Position numbers and translations under genes: made by a program. From Budorcas taxicolor (Eukaryota > Chordata > Mammalia > Artiodactyla > Bovidae): a stretch of 64,000 bases of DNA. Shown here in pieces: positions 30,386 to 40,745 of the stretch. The notes under the pieces are model-generated. The model saw only the letters and a program-made list of their open reading frames with translations. It was not told where the DNA came from and made no database searches. Position 1 is the first letter of the stretch, and each line of letters opens with the position of its first letter. The stretch lies in contig NC_068910.1 in assembly GCF_023091745.1 (NCBI RefSeq), positions 5,864,272 to 5,928,271 on the forward strand, given 5' to 3'.

Positions 30386-30724
30386 AGGGTGAAGAAAGGA
30401 GAGCTGATTAGGGATGCCAACAGCATCCTATTGTTGACTCACCTTGTGAGCCTCTGTGACCCCTGGATTGTTTTCTTCTGTGTCTGGGCTCCTTCCTCCG
30501 TTGACATTGCCTTTTCATGTTTGCTGATTCTTTCCCATCTCCTTTTGGTACTTGCTTCTTGTTGGTAGGATCATGATGTTCCTCTAGTCTGGAGTACTCT
30601 CCGAGGGCGCCCTCCCTTCCTCCCCATGTGTTAGCCACTCCTGATGCAGCTGCATTGGCAGCGTTGATGACCCCACTCTTGGTCCCTTGCCTGGGCCATG
30701 AACTGAGCTGGGCGCATGCTGGTT
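30386..30724. other. No gene recognised
   Basis: Unique sequence with no domain or repeat recognised. Confidence 0.45.
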
Positions 30725-30893
30725 GTCATCTCAGGAGGCCTCACGTGCTCTGATGCCTGACTGTGAGCCAGCCCCGGGAGGTGAGGCCGAAGGACTGTGG
30801 GTCCTACCAGCAGAGAGTCGGTTCAAAGTCCAGCTGGGCTGTCTGCTTGGAGTGCGGGTTTGGGCAAATCACTTCATCCACTCATCCTTCGTC
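30725..30893 (+). repeat. MIR SINE, sense, diverged
   Basis: It carries gctctgatgcctgactgtga, agagtcggttcaaagtccag and gtgcgggtttgggcaaatca, cttcatccactcat. The 3' end runs into a cgtctgtctgtctgtc repeat. Confidence 0.6.
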
Positions 30894-31077
30894 TGTCTGT
30901 CTGTCCATTCAAAAAATATTTCTTGAGAACTTTCTCTGCCTGCAAGTGAGTTCTATGCTGAGGATTTTATCAGTAGGAAAGGCAATTCCAGATCCTACCC
31001 TCATGGAGCTTAGTCTCTCAGGAAGGTCTCTTAGTGAGCTGCAGGCTGTGTGTTCATGATGGAGGAACAAGGCGCTG
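30894..31077 (+). mobile_element. L2 LINE 3' region, sense (first part)
   Basis: It starts tctgtctgtccattcaaaaa and continues atatttcttgagaactttct, atcctaccctcatggagctt and agtctctcaggaaggtctct. The element is interrupted by a MER20. Confidence 0.75.
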
Positions 31078-31320
31078 AGACAGTGGTTTTCAACTGGGGA
31101 CGGCCCTGCCTCCGCACAGTGTACATTCGGTCGTGTCTGCAGATGCCTTTGGTTGTCCAGTTTTGCTGTGAGGAGTCGGGGGGGATGGTGGTGCCATTGG
31201 CATTTGTGTATGGAGGCCAGGGGTGCTGCTCAACTTTCCATAATACACAGGCAACTGCCGCAACTAAGAATCGCACAGCCCCAAATGTCAAAAGTCCAGT
31301 GTTGAGAAACACTGCTATAG
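31078..31320 (+). mobile_element. MER20-type hAT-Charlie DNA transposon
   Basis: The terminal inverted repeats are readable: cagtggttttcaactgggga on the left and agtgttgagaaacactgcta on the right. Internal gatgcctttggttgtccag, gaggccaggggtgctgctca and aatcgcacagccccaaatgt match MER20 order. It is near full length and splits an L2. Confidence 0.88.
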
Positions 31321-31610
31321 GAGCAGGGCAGGGGTCCTCAACTTGGGAAGGAGGGTGTCAGGGAAGGCATCCCGGAAGGAGTAAGTACAGAAAGCTCAAG
31401 GTTAGGTTGCCCAGGCAGTGAATGTGTCTATGGAAAGGGAACCTGGGGGGCTGGAAGAGTGTTCCTGGCCAAGGGAACAGCTTTGCAAAGGTCTGTAGGA
31501 AAGAGAGAACAGGATCCTCCGAGGAACTGAGCAGAGTTCATTGCTTCTGGGATACAGAGAGTTGGAGGGGTTCAGCAGATGGATGAGATGGCATGTGTGG
31601 AGCACGTGCT
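31321..31610 (+). mobile_element. L2 LINE 3' region, sense (second part)
   Basis: L2-like phrases continue after the MER20: ggaaggcatcccggaaggag, gaagagtgttcctggccaag, ggaacagctttgcaaaggtc and agttggaggggttcagcaga. Confidence 0.7.
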
Positions 31611-31639
31611 TCAGGAATCGTGAGCAGTCCTGACATTCA

Positions 31640-31830
31640 GGGGGTCGGGCCCTGGACCCAGCGCTTCATATGTGTTATCTCACAGAACCCTCATGGCAAC
31701 CCTCTAGAGCATATTGTCACTTTGCCCTTTACGGATGGTTCACAGGAGTGACAAGTTGAAGGTCACATTGCTTTCGTTGCCACAGAGTCCAGCATCAAAC
31801 ACATGTAAGTCCACGTGCCAAGGAAGGGCT
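31640..31830 (-). repeat. MIR/L2-like fragment, antisense
   Basis: The plus strand reads cagcgcttcatatgtgttat, ctcacagaaccctcatggca, then tttacggatggttcacagga and ttgaaggtcacattgctttc, the reverse of the MIR 3' half. Confidence 0.6.
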
Positions 31831-31942
31831 CAGGTTGTGTTTGTTGATTGAGCAAGTGAGCGACGGAATGAGGAAATGAAGCACAGATCTGGGTCCTAAA
31901 GCCTCGCTGGGCTTGACAGAAATGACTGTCCTGGGGGGCCTG

Positions 31943-32073
31943 GGAATTGAGGCATGGCCACAGCTGGCCCCCGAGACCAGCGAGGAAGCGCCGTGGCACC
32001 CAGTGGGGCCCTGGAATTGAGGCACGGCCACAGCTGGTCCCCAAGACCAGCCAGGAAGCACCCTGGCACCCAG
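31943..32073. repeat. Tandem duplication, 70-bp period, two copies
   Basis: Copy 1 (31943-32003) and copy 2 (32013-32073) align over 61 bp with about six differences, for example ggaattgaggcatggccaca against ggaattgaggcacggccaca. The short joint tggggccct lies between them. Frames on both strands cross it without any domain. Confidence 0.92.
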
Positions 32074-33969
32074 GTGCGACTCACCTGCAGGGTCCCGAAT
32101 GTCCCCGCTCCTCCCGTTCCTTCCTCCCCTCTCGATGGAGAACGTGTGCCCAAGGCCACCTCTGTCCTCTGCTCCCCGTCCTGTCACCTCGTCATAGGAG
32201 GATGTGGAATCAGGCTGGCGCGCTCTGCTTCTCAAAGGCCACATCATCACGGCAGGGTCACCTGAGGATGCAGCGACCTACATTGTGCCTTTTCACGGCC
32301 TGGCCTTTGGCGTCCTCAGCCACCCAGAGGAGCTGGTGAATGCGTAGGTCCTCAGTCCCCATCCAGACTCTGGGGGTGGGAAGCTCTAAATCTGTAGGTT
32401 GTAGGCTTTCACAGTCTCCCCGCATGACTTTCAGGCAGGCTAACTTGTGGGAAATGGCACCAAGAACCGGCAGAACAGCCAGCCTTTTGGCGGGCAGCCT
32501 GACTCTTACAGAGGTCCTAGCATGTCCCCGCGAGGGCTGCATCCACCGGGACCCGACAATGTGCTGGGCTCCAGGCTGAACCCTTCCTTGACGGCTCACT
32601 CTGGGATCCGCAGACGTGCTGGCCCTGTTCCCCTCCTTTTACGGATGAGGAAGCTGAGGCCTGGCACAGTGAAGTGCCTGGCCACCCAAGCAGGATCTCT
32701 GGCTCGAAAGATCTCATAAAAACATAGACCTCGTTAAACACAGGTCCCGAAACCTGTCTGTGGCCTGGAGGAGGTAATTTGGTTGAGCTCACCTTGCTGG
32801 ATTGTGAAATAGCCCAGTTTTTCCTCTATTTTTTCCCCCTCAGGTTATTTACCCAACAGGGAGATGGTGTGAATCCCAGCTCCAAGGCAGGAATGAAAGA
32901 AGCAGGTAGGTCAGAAAACCCCAGTGAGGAGCAAAACTGGCACCCCGTCTCAGGAGCGTGGGGAGCTGGTCCTCTGAGACCTCCAGGCAAAGCCGCCTTG
33001 CACCCAAGAAGCAGAGAGGTGACACCAGGCTTGTGTGTAAACACAGGATCTTTGCATAGCTGCAGAGAGTGAGCCCCCTGGGTTGGATCCAAGACCTGGA
33101 AATGCCTTCCAGAAATGCTTGTCTGGCACCAGACGGTGTGTTGAGAAGGATGCGCTGGGGTGGCACCGAGGGCTTTGGTCTGGGGCCCAGGGAGCTGTGT
33201 CCCTCTGCCTTGCGTGCTTGAGCCAACGTCCGTCTTTCTCTGAGTCTGTGTTTCCCTGTGTGATGTTGGGTTTGAACCAAGTGCTCTCTAAAGGTCTTCT
33301 TATTCTAGACTGAATTATTAACCTCAGGACCCAACACAGAACAAGTGCTCAGGAAATCTGCCTTGAATGAGCGAATTTGCGTCTCCTCTTCCTTTCCTGG
33401 AACCGAGGTTGGTGTGGTGTGCAGCTCCTTCTGCCCGTTCCTTCTCCCCTCACACAGACCCTCAATGGCAGTCCGATGCTGCCTCTAGAGCCTGTGTGCC
33501 ACCTGTTTGACCCTCCAGCCTCCAGGTCACACCTCCTGGCACTAGCTTCTTATTGCCCCTCTTTCTCCCACCGCCTGCAGCCTTGCCCTTCTGGCCTGGC
33601 CCCTGAAGTACATCTGGAGGGGTCTCCCCAGGACACAATCACAACCAACACATCCCTCCTCCCAAACCCCCGCCTTCCCACTTGTGCCCCCAAATCACCT
33701 TTCAGTCCAGTGCCCGCCCTCCTCTCAAAGCCTGGCCCTGGCTGTCCCACGGCTCACCTGGGGATGTTGGGAGGAGCCAGGGTAGGATGAGGCCACGTCA
33801 CCGTGGGCCCATGTCTCCAGTAGCTCCTACCTGGACCGTGGTGCATCCACAGCTCCGCGCATGACGCAGGCGCATCGCAGTGTTATAACTGATGACCCAC
33901 AGGTGACGGGGCAGGTGCAGGGAGGCCACTCTGGGCCCTTTTGAGAAGGGCAGTGGGGGCTCAGCCCTG
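32074..33969. other. No gene recognised; GC-rich, with MIR and L2 scraps
   Basis: Long overlapping frames on both strands (for example 31795-32250, 32849-33280 and 33377-33790) lack domains and are attributed to GC content. At 32638-32720, tttacggatgaggaagctga looks like an antisense MIR. At 33312-33372, gacccaacacagaacaagtg and ctcaggaaatctgccttgaa look like an L2 3' end. Confidence 0.5.
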
Positions 33970-34115
33970 TTTGCCGCGGTTGCTCCACTGACCAGCTGCG
34001 TGGCCACGGGAGTCCCTCAGCCTCTCTGAACCTCAGTGTCCTCATCTGTGAGGGGCTGGTGCAACTCACCCTCTCGGGGGTGCTGCGAGGATCACCCATG
34101 ACAACAGGTCTGAAG
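33970..34115 (+). repeat. MIR SINE, sense
   Basis: It reads gaccagctgcgtggccacgg, gagtccctcagcctctctga, acctcagtgtcctcatctgt and ggggtgctgcgaggatcacc. Confidence 0.75.
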
Positions 34116-34585
34116 CATGAGGACGCTTTGCCTGTGCTTGGTGCCCCTGTGGGGTGTTACCACGGAGGACTGGCCCCCACCCAGGGCCCGCAGCCTCTCT
34201 GAATCCTTCCACTTTCAGCTGCTCCCAGTAATGGCCTGCGTGGTTAGGCTGGCTGCGTTTCCAATTTTGGCTCCAAGGCACACATCGACCTGGGGTGTGC
34301 TTTGTGAGGATGGATGAGTGGATACCCAGCCACTCTCCAAACTGGATCTCGGCGTTTAAATGATTAATGTATTCAGGCTGCAAATGGTACCTTATGTCCC
34401 AGGGCCTCTGGGGTGCTTGAGAAAAGATCCGGCCCCTTGAGCACTTTGAAACAGGAGGCTAAAGCTAGGGATGTGGTTCTCTTTGCTAACTTTAGGGCCA
34501 GGCACTCCCTTTTGTAAATAGGAGGCTGCAGGGTTGGGGGCAGGGCCCGCCTTCTCTTCCGATCAGGTTTGAGGTTTGGGTTCCT
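34116..34585. other. No gene recognised
   Basis: Unique sequence. Short frames on both strands show no domain. Confidence 0.45.
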
Positions 34586-34730
34586 TCTTGGTAGACTGGA
34601 AAGAAGCCTGGGTTAGGAATCACCGCATGGACTTGGGTCTTGACGGTTTCATCAGCTGGTTGTGTGACTGCTCCACGGTGCAGCTTCCCACTTGCAAGAT
34701 GGAGACCTCAGTCTTGCTATGGAAAAGCTC
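34586..34730 (+). repeat. MIR SINE 5' part, sense
   Basis: It shows ggaaagaagcctgggttagg, catggacttgggtcttgacg and gctggttgtgtgactgctcc, a diverged MIR order. Confidence 0.6.
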
Positions 34731-35582
34731 TTTGGGAACTAGGAAGCGAGCAGAGGGCAGGTGCTTCTGGGTTTGGTGGTGGACTCTGTGCAGTGGATAA
34801 AAATTGCATGGGGCCGTCTATATGTTCTTAGCTCACAGAGGGGGCACAATGGGGTGTCAGTTAGCTCCCAGCTTATCCTTGTCCCTGAGCTCAGGGCAGA
34901 GTCTCTGGGTCTCAAAGACGCTCCCTGACCTCTCTCCATCCTTGGTACCCATGACAGGCTTATGGACATGATCATTGGAGAGATGAGGGCACTCTCTGCA
35001 GTGGTGAAGACTGTATCATCACCCAACCCCACGTGGAACAATGTGCTGCATAGAAACCTATGCAAATAAACTCATCTCGCCTGGAGGCGACCCCTTGCTC
35101 TGTGACCCAGGGGGCAGGGACAGTGGTGTGGAATTACACTTTGACTCATTCCTCTTTAGATGCCCCACCCTAGCTCCACCCACAGGAACACCCGTCAGAG
35201 CGATTGGTGCCGGGAAGGTCTGTATGAGCACAGAGCTGACTGGGGCAGACAGATGGACGCACGTGTGCCATCTGCAGTTGTCACCTCGGAGTTTTGGAAC
35301 AACCAGGCCCCTGATGTGGGGTCTTTCCCCTGTGTTTCTCCCTCTCGTCTGGCTCACTGGTTTGCTAACTTTCCTGGACCTAAGAGTAAGCCACGCAGAG
35401 TCCCGCTCCCTACACCGCTGCGACGGTTAGGGTTTTCCAGGGCGAGTCTGAGTCTGGGTCTAGTTCTTGTCCTGACTCCATCTGCCCAGCCCCACGTCAT
35501 GTGCGATTCTGCTGTGGCACACACCCCTCAGTTGGTGCCGTAACCGTGACACCCGGCGCAGTGCTTGGCATGTGCTATGTAT
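34731..35582. other. No gene recognised
   Basis: Unique sequence with several 100-130 codon frames on both strands (35041-35543) but no domain, splice pattern or codon bias that supports an exon. Confidence 0.5.
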
Positions 35583-35795
35583 GATGCATGCATGCACACT
35601 CAGTCGTGCCCAACTCTTCACGACCCCGTGAACTGTAGCCCGCCAGACTCCTCTGTCCATGGGATTTCCCAGACAAGAGTGCTGGAGTGGGTTGCCATTT
35701 CCTTCTCCAGGGGATCTTCCCAACCCAGGGATCGAACCTGGGTTTCCTGCACTGGCAGGCAGGTTCTTTACCACAGAGCCACCTGGGAAGTCATT
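35583..35795 (-). mobile_element. Bov-tA SINE, antisense
   Basis: It starts atgcatgcatgcacactcag and passes cctctgtccatgggatttcc, the reversed box B ggatcgaacctgggtttcct and the reversed head accacagagccacctgggaa. Confidence 0.95.
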
Positions 35796-36060
35796 ATATA
35801 CAGTAACTGCCCAACAAATGTTGCTTGGTTTACCTGGTATGTTAATTAATGGAGCAGACAAACCTCTGAAATCTCAGTGGCTTTGGAATTAAAAGGTGCA
35901 TTTCTTGCCCATGGAAAGTCTTTTCTCCATCTGGTGACTCCAGGACCTCTGGGTTCGGTCATTCCCACTGTGGCCCCGCAAATGTCCATGGCACAGAAGG
36001 AAGAGAAGAGGGAGGGGCTTGGGATCCATCCGCCAGGCCTGGTCATGGCAGCCCCAAGTT
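35796..36060. mobile_element. Possible old LTR remnant
   Basis: The phrase aatctcagtggctttggaat, then aaaaggtgcatttcttgccc, tctggtgactccaggacctc and ccgccaggcctggtcatggc, recalls antisense MaLR/ERVL-like LTRs (ctcagtggctttaaaaataaaagtttatttc). The family name is uncertain. Confidence 0.35.
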
Positions 36061-37624
36061 GATGGCAAGGTGGGCTGGCAAAGGAGGGGAGCCCCTGGAC
36101 TCTTCAGAGCCTCTCACTGCTGCTCCGCAGCCAAGCCTTGACCAGTGGGTGGCCCTCTCTGATCCAGCTCGGGCTCACCGAGCAGCCTGGCATGCATGCC
36201 CGGAACCATCTGAGGCTTTGCAGGCTCCTCTGTCACGCTCTTCTCCAGCGCCACAGGGAGGGAGGGGTGACTAACTCCACTCAGCCGCTGGGGAGGCTGG
36301 GGCTCGGTGTGGCCAACCTCTTGTCCAAGATCCAAGGTCAAATGGCTACCAAGGGGCAAAGCCATGACTCCAACACGGGCTTGTTTCTCAGCGCCAGCTC
36401 TAGTGCTTCCTCCACCAAGGACCAGATGTCCTGCGGGCGCAGTGGTCCAGGGGCTTCAAGACAGAGAAGGGACGAAGCCTGAGCCTCTTCAGGAACATGG
36501 GGAGAGATGAGGGAAGGGTCAGAGGCAGCCAGGGAGTGGCCAAAAGACGGTGTGTACCACCCCCTCTGTGTGATGTTGTCTGGGAAGGAAGCCCAGGACT
36601 GAGGAAAACAGCTACATTCACGATGAGAGGTGAAGAAAGCCGGCGCCTTTTAAATGCGACTCAGTTTATGGGACACTCGAGAGAGTCACTTAGATCTCGC
36701 CTTGTCCTTGAGGAATGAGGACTGTCTCTCCATGCTCTCTGATTATCTTTGAAATGAACATTTCCTCCACCCCACAGAGAACTTGTTATTCAGAGTTCTG
36801 TTTTTTCGCCCATCAACTTCTTTTTTTGGTCTAGTCGAATGCCAGAGGAGATAAAAAATATATACAGTAGGAAGCAAAACAACAATTAAAAAAAAACAGA
36901 GAGAATCAGCTTCACTTTTCAACAAACTACCTTTAACAAGTGGGTTCAGACTTGCTGACAGGTCTTGGTGTGCTCTTAGCGAACCTTTAAGAGGTTCTGT
37001 TCTGAAAGCAGCAGGCACCGTTTGGGGAAGTGGAGCCATGGAGTCGGTGAAGGCGATCCTCTTTTTACCCGGCAGAGCTCTGTCTGTGTGCAGTCCTCGT
37101 CACACGCTCTCTCCTGTGCTCGCCTTGGCGGGTGACTGCCCAGCCGGGGCCTGTCTGGAAGCCGGGGAGCCGGCTCTGCCAGGCACCTCTGCTGTGTGAC
37201 TCCAGGATGACTGCTTGGTCACTGGGCAGCTCTGAACGTAAGAGCATGCGCCTTCTCCACGTCTGCCTCCCTGGCTCTGGACCCGCACGCCCTCGTTCTG
37301 CCCCATTCGTCTTTCCCAGGACAATCTACAGGGGCACCTGTTTCATCAAATTTCTCAACGTCATGCAGAAGAAGTAGGTCACTGATTCATTCCACAGAAC
37401 CCAGAGCCTTGAACGTCAAGATTCTTCAGGTTGTGTTACGTCGGGGCGTGGGTGTCAGCCATCACCAGGGAGGTGTGGACACCCACAGGACAGGACTTCA
37501 GTCCTGAGGCCACACACGTGGCCACAGCGTTCAGGGGCGTTGGGGCATAGGGTGTGGGGTGGCAGAAGCTCTCCCAGAAACGCGCATCGCTGTCACTGTG
37601 ATCCTGTCACTGCAGCTTAAACCC
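36061..37624. other. No gene recognised; mostly unique sequence
   Basis: GC-rich 36061-36720, AT-rich 36720-36950, then GC-rich again. Frames on both strands show no domain. The 98-codon antisense frame at 36743-37039 has a hydrophobic segment (FFLIVVLLPTVYIFYLLW), but one isolated hydrophobic stretch in AT-rich DNA is not evidence of a gene. Confidence 0.5.
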
Positions 37625-37960
37625 ACCCACCGCTCCTGACACCCTCAGGGTGGAATCCTGCCATCCTCACGGGGCTTCCAAGGCCCCATCTCCCCTTCAA
37701 CAAGCTCCCACTCCATCCAAACGCTGAGTTGCTCGAGTCGCCTCCACGCACTAGGCTGCCTCCCACCTCACTGCCTTTGCTCCTGCTGTTCCTGCTGCCA
37801 GGCCCGCCCTTCCACCCACTCATTCCTGTGCGCACGCCCTGCGTGACTCCTGCTTGTCACCTGAGGTTGACCTCCTCCAGCTCTCTCCTCCTTCCAGAGG
37901 CCTCTCTGGCCGTGGTCTGTCAGTCCTGTCTGGTTTCAATCTCACATAGTCCTGTGAGTG
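37625..37960 (+). mobile_element. L2 LINE 3' region, sense
   Basis: It follows L2 order: tgctcctgctgttcctgctg, ccaggcccgcccttccaccc, tgactcctgcttgtcacctg, aggttgacctcctccagctc and ttccagaggcctctctggcc. Confidence 0.7.
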
Positions 37961-38089
37961 CTGGACCAGAAGGAAAGCGTTTTCTTCCAACCAGCACGAG
38001 GCCTGGTACCCCAGGAGTTCGGGACTGATGACTGATGCAGTGAAGGTCAGATTTTCCCCACGCGAGCTCACACCTCAGACCCCATCCTG

Positions 38090-38125
38090 CATGCACGTGT
38101 GCTAAGTCGCTTCAGTCGTGTCCAA
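38090..38125 (-). mobile_element. Bov-A terminal fragment, antisense
   Basis: Thirty-six bases (gcacgtgtgctaagtcgctt, cagtcgtgtccaa) match the BovB/Bov-A 3' terminus in reverse. It breaks off where a sense BovB end begins a few bases later. Confidence 0.8.
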
Positions 38126-38130
38126 GTCGT

Positions 38131-38455
38131 TCCTTGAACTGCAAGGAGATAAAAGCAGTCAATTCTAAAGGAAATCAGCCCTGAATATTCATCGGAAGGA
38201 CTGATGCTGATGCTGAAGCTCCAATACTTTGGCCACCTCATGCGAAGAGCTAACTCATTGGAAAAGACCCTGATACTGGGAAAGATTGAGGGCAGGAGGA
38301 GAAGGGGACGACAGAGGATGAGATGGTTGGATGGCATCATTGAATCAATGGGCATGAGTTTGAGCAAACTTCAGGAGATAGTGAAGTACAGGGGAACTGG
38401 CATGCTGTAGTCCATGGGGTCACAAACAGTCAGACACAACTGAACGACTGAACAA
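38131..38455 (+). mobile_element. BovB LINE 3'-end fragment, sense
   Basis: The last roughly 325 bp of BovB: tccttgaactgcaaggagat, ggaaggactgatgctgatgc, ggatgagatggttggatggc, and the terminus gtcagacacaactgaacgac. With the preceding antisense terminal fragment it forms a head-to-tail inverted junction. Confidence 0.92.
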
Positions 38456-38599
38456 CAACAGTGTTTGTACTCCAGCCTAATGGCTGGTTCTTGTCCAACA
38501 CACAGGACCAACCGGATGGCTGATGCCCAGTTGTCTAGCTCAAGGGCAGAGATGGGTCTTACACCTGAAGCCCCTGTTTCCTGGGGGCCAGCAGAGTCT

Positions 38600-38790
38600 T
38601 GGCTCAGAACACAGACAGGGCCATCTTGCCACTTAAAGGCTGTGATCTGGCAAGTATCTCCAGCTCTCCATGTCTCAGTTTCCTCATCTGTGAAATGGGA
38701 TCTCATGAGGATTAAATGAATTGATAAAAGCCAACCACTTAAAACAAATCACTTAAAACCTGTTTTAAGTGGCACAATATAAGAGCTACA
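38600..38790 (+). repeat. MIR SINE, sense
   Basis: It shows cacttaaaggctgtgatctg, ggcaagtatctccagctctc, catgtctcagtttcctcatc and tgtgaaatgggatctcatga. Confidence 0.75.
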
Positions 38791-38980
38791 TAATCACCAT
38801 TTATCACTGTCATTGTTTTTATTATTGTCTCTGCTACTATGACATGGCATTTCTAGGCAGAATATCCTCACTCCTGCCCAGCTGCACTCTCTGTGACATT
38901 TTTTTACTATGAATTGAGGTCTCACAGGTCATGGAGTTTCAGAAACTCCACGTAGTAGAGATTATAGCTCTACTGTGTAT
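38791..38980. other. No gene recognised
   Basis: AT-rich spacer. It includes ctcacaggtcatggagtttc, then agaaactccacgtag, a small inverted repeat (ggagtttc / gaaactcc) near 38933-38950. Confidence 0.5.
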
Positions 38981-39208
38981 CAGGGGATTGCCTAGTGGGT
39001 CAGACAGTAAAGAATCTGCCTGCAATGCAGGAGACCACCTGTAATTCAGGAGACCCAAGCTGGATCCCTGGGTCGGGAAGATCCCCTGGAGAAGGAAATA
39101 TCAACTCACTCCAGTATTCTGGCCTGGGAAGTCCTGTGGATAGAGGATCCTGGTGGGCTACAGTCCATGGGGTTGCAAGGAATCTGAGTGACCAACTCAT
39201 TACTATGT
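38981..39208 (+). mobile_element. Bov-tA SINE, sense, with an internal partial duplication
   Basis: The head is ggggattgcctagtgggtca. The anticodon-region text is present twice in imperfect form (gcaatgcaggagaccacctg, then taattcaggagacccaagct), adding about 20 bp. The body and tail (tccatggggttgcaaggaat) are otherwise normal. Confidence 0.93.
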
Positions 39209-39216
39209 TTCAAGCC

Positions 39217-39258
39217 TTTTGTGTTTACTTCTAACAACTGTCCCTCAATATATGTCTT
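39217..39258 (+). repeat. 42-bp target-site duplication, left copy
   Basis: The sequence from ttttgtgtttacttctaaca to aatatatgtctt is repeated without any mismatch at 39470-39511, immediately on the far side of a Bov SINE. Confidence 0.95.
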
Positions 39259-39469
39259 GAAAGTGAAAGTGAAGTCGCTCAGTTGTGTCCGACTCTTTGC
39301 GACCCAGTGGGCTGTAGCCTACCAGGCTCCTCCGTCCATGGGATTCTCCAGACAAGAATACTGGAGTGGGTTGCCATTTCCTTCTCCAGGGGATCTTCCC
39401 AACCCAGGGATTGAACCCGAGTCTCCCGCATTGGAGGCAGACGCTTTAATCTCTGAGCCATCAGGAAAG
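39259..39469 (-). mobile_element. Bov SINE with tRNA head, antisense, flanked by a perfect 42-bp TSD
   Basis: The plus strand runs gaaagtgaaagtgaagtcgc to ctctgagccatcaggaaag. The reversed box B is ggattgaacccgagtctccc. The body is close to family consensus, and the flanks are identical over 42 bp, both signs of a fairly recent insertion. Confidence 0.95.
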
Positions 39470-39511
39470 TTTTGTGTTTACTTCTAACAACTGTCCCTCA
39501 ATATATGTCTT
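39470..39511 (+). repeat. 42-bp target-site duplication, right copy
   Basis: Identical over all 42 bases to 39217-39258. The copies of this sequence close in on the SINE at both ends. Confidence 0.95.
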
Positions 39512-39625
39512 ATTACCACCATTTTTCAGATTAGAAAACTGAGGCCCAGGCTCCCACGCTGGCCAGAGGCAGAGCCCGAATCGAACTGGGGCCAGCGCTC
39601 TCTTCACCTCCACTCCCACTGGGCG
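39512..39625 (-). repeat. MIR SINE fragment, antisense
   Basis: The plus strand reads attaccaccatttttcagat, tagaaaactgaggcccaggc and ggcagagcccgaatcgaact, the reverse of the MIR core and 3' half. Confidence 0.75.
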
Positions 39626-40189
39626 CTGCGGTGCTCACACTGGTCTGTCCTCCTTGGGGCTTCTTTCTGATGGGCGTGCAGGTCTCACTTTGATGGCGTG
39701 CCCACCCTCTTCAGCAAGCAGCAACGGCTTTGGTGAGGTGTGTGGACTTGATTTTCCGGATTGTCACTGCTCTCGGTCTTGTGAGGCTGGGAAGGCCAGG
39801 ACCCTGTCCCCCGAGCGGTCAGCGCAGGTAGTGCTCACCATGGTCTCTGCAAAGTCCTCTCGGGGAAGCTGGCCCTTTGCCTTCTTCGTTCATCACCAGG
39901 CATTTTTTGAGACCTACTGTGTGCCAGGCCCTGAGATAGGTGGAGTAGCAGGTGCAGAGATCCTGTGGTGGGAGGGGGTTGGTGAGTTGGGGAATGGAAA
40001 GGCCAGCATGAGTGGACGCTGAGGAAGTGGGAGATGAGCGTGGAGAGGTGGGTGATGGCCAGAGCTTGGTGGCTCCCAATGCCCTGTGGGGCATTTGAGG
40101 TTGTGTTCTAAATGCAGATGCCCTCAGTTGTTCTAAGACCAGGAGACCCAGTGTGAGCTCTTGGTTGGTCCCACCCTCACCTGCTCCAC
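39626..40189. other. No gene recognised; contains an L2 scrap
   Basis: At 39888-40000, cattttttgagacctactgt, gtgccaggccctgagatagg is a sense L2 fragment. The remainder is unique. The 122- and 135-codon frames on opposite strands overlap it and have no domain. Confidence 0.5.
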
Positions 40190-40530
40190 CTACCAGGGCC
40201 CCTTCCTTCTTGTCCTCCCCACTCAAGCTAGAACTGCAGAGTCATCTTCAGCTCTGCCTTCAGCCTCACCGTCTGTTCACATCCCCTTATAGAAGTTTCT
40301 CAAACCATCCCTTCTTATCCAGCCCTGGGCCCCTGCTTTGGGTTAAGGCCAGGGTGTTTCCCTCCCCTCTGGATGACTTTGCTATAGCCCTTCCCCTCCA
40401 GCTATCTCCAACCTCTGTTGGCTTCCCTGGAATCCATCCTTTACAGACCCCCTCAAACTAAAATCAGGCTGTGTTTTCCCACCTGCGGAACCTTCCATGG
40501 CTCCCCAGTCTACACCGTGCTGTCCAGTGA
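40190..40530 (+). mobile_element. L2-like LINE region, sense
   Basis: Pyrimidine-rich L2 3' type text: aagctagaactgcagagtca, tcttcagctctgccttcagc, and gcggaaccttccatggctcc ahead of the next element. Confidence 0.5.
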
Positions 40531-40534
40531 AGCA

Positions 40535-40745
40535 GCCCCTAGATACAGGTGACCATTTAGATGTAGGTTAGCTAACGTGAGATAAAATGTAAAATGCACT
40601 TCCTCGGTCCCGTGAGCCACACCTCACATGCTCAGGAGCCACACGTGGCCACCATATTGGAACACATGGGTATAGAATGTTTCCTCACTGTCAGAAGCTC
40701 TGTCTGGACAGCGCTGGACTTTATGAGCTAAAATCCAAACTGGTT
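40535..40745. mobile_element. hAT-type DNA transposon remnant
   Basis: The phrases gctgtccagtgaagcagccc, ccacacctcacatgctcagg, agccacacgtggccaccata, ttggaacacatgggtataga and ctctgtctggacagcgctgg match the common mammalian element with ends cactgtccaatagaa / ttggacagcgctg. The inverted termini are recognisable; the subfamily is not assigned. Confidence 0.65.

Noticed and set aside
36743..37039. Minus-strand 98-codon frame with a hydrophobic segment resembling a transmembrane helix
   Set aside because: A single hydrophobic run is expected from T-rich codons in AT-rich DNA. There is no conserved motif, promoter or splice context.
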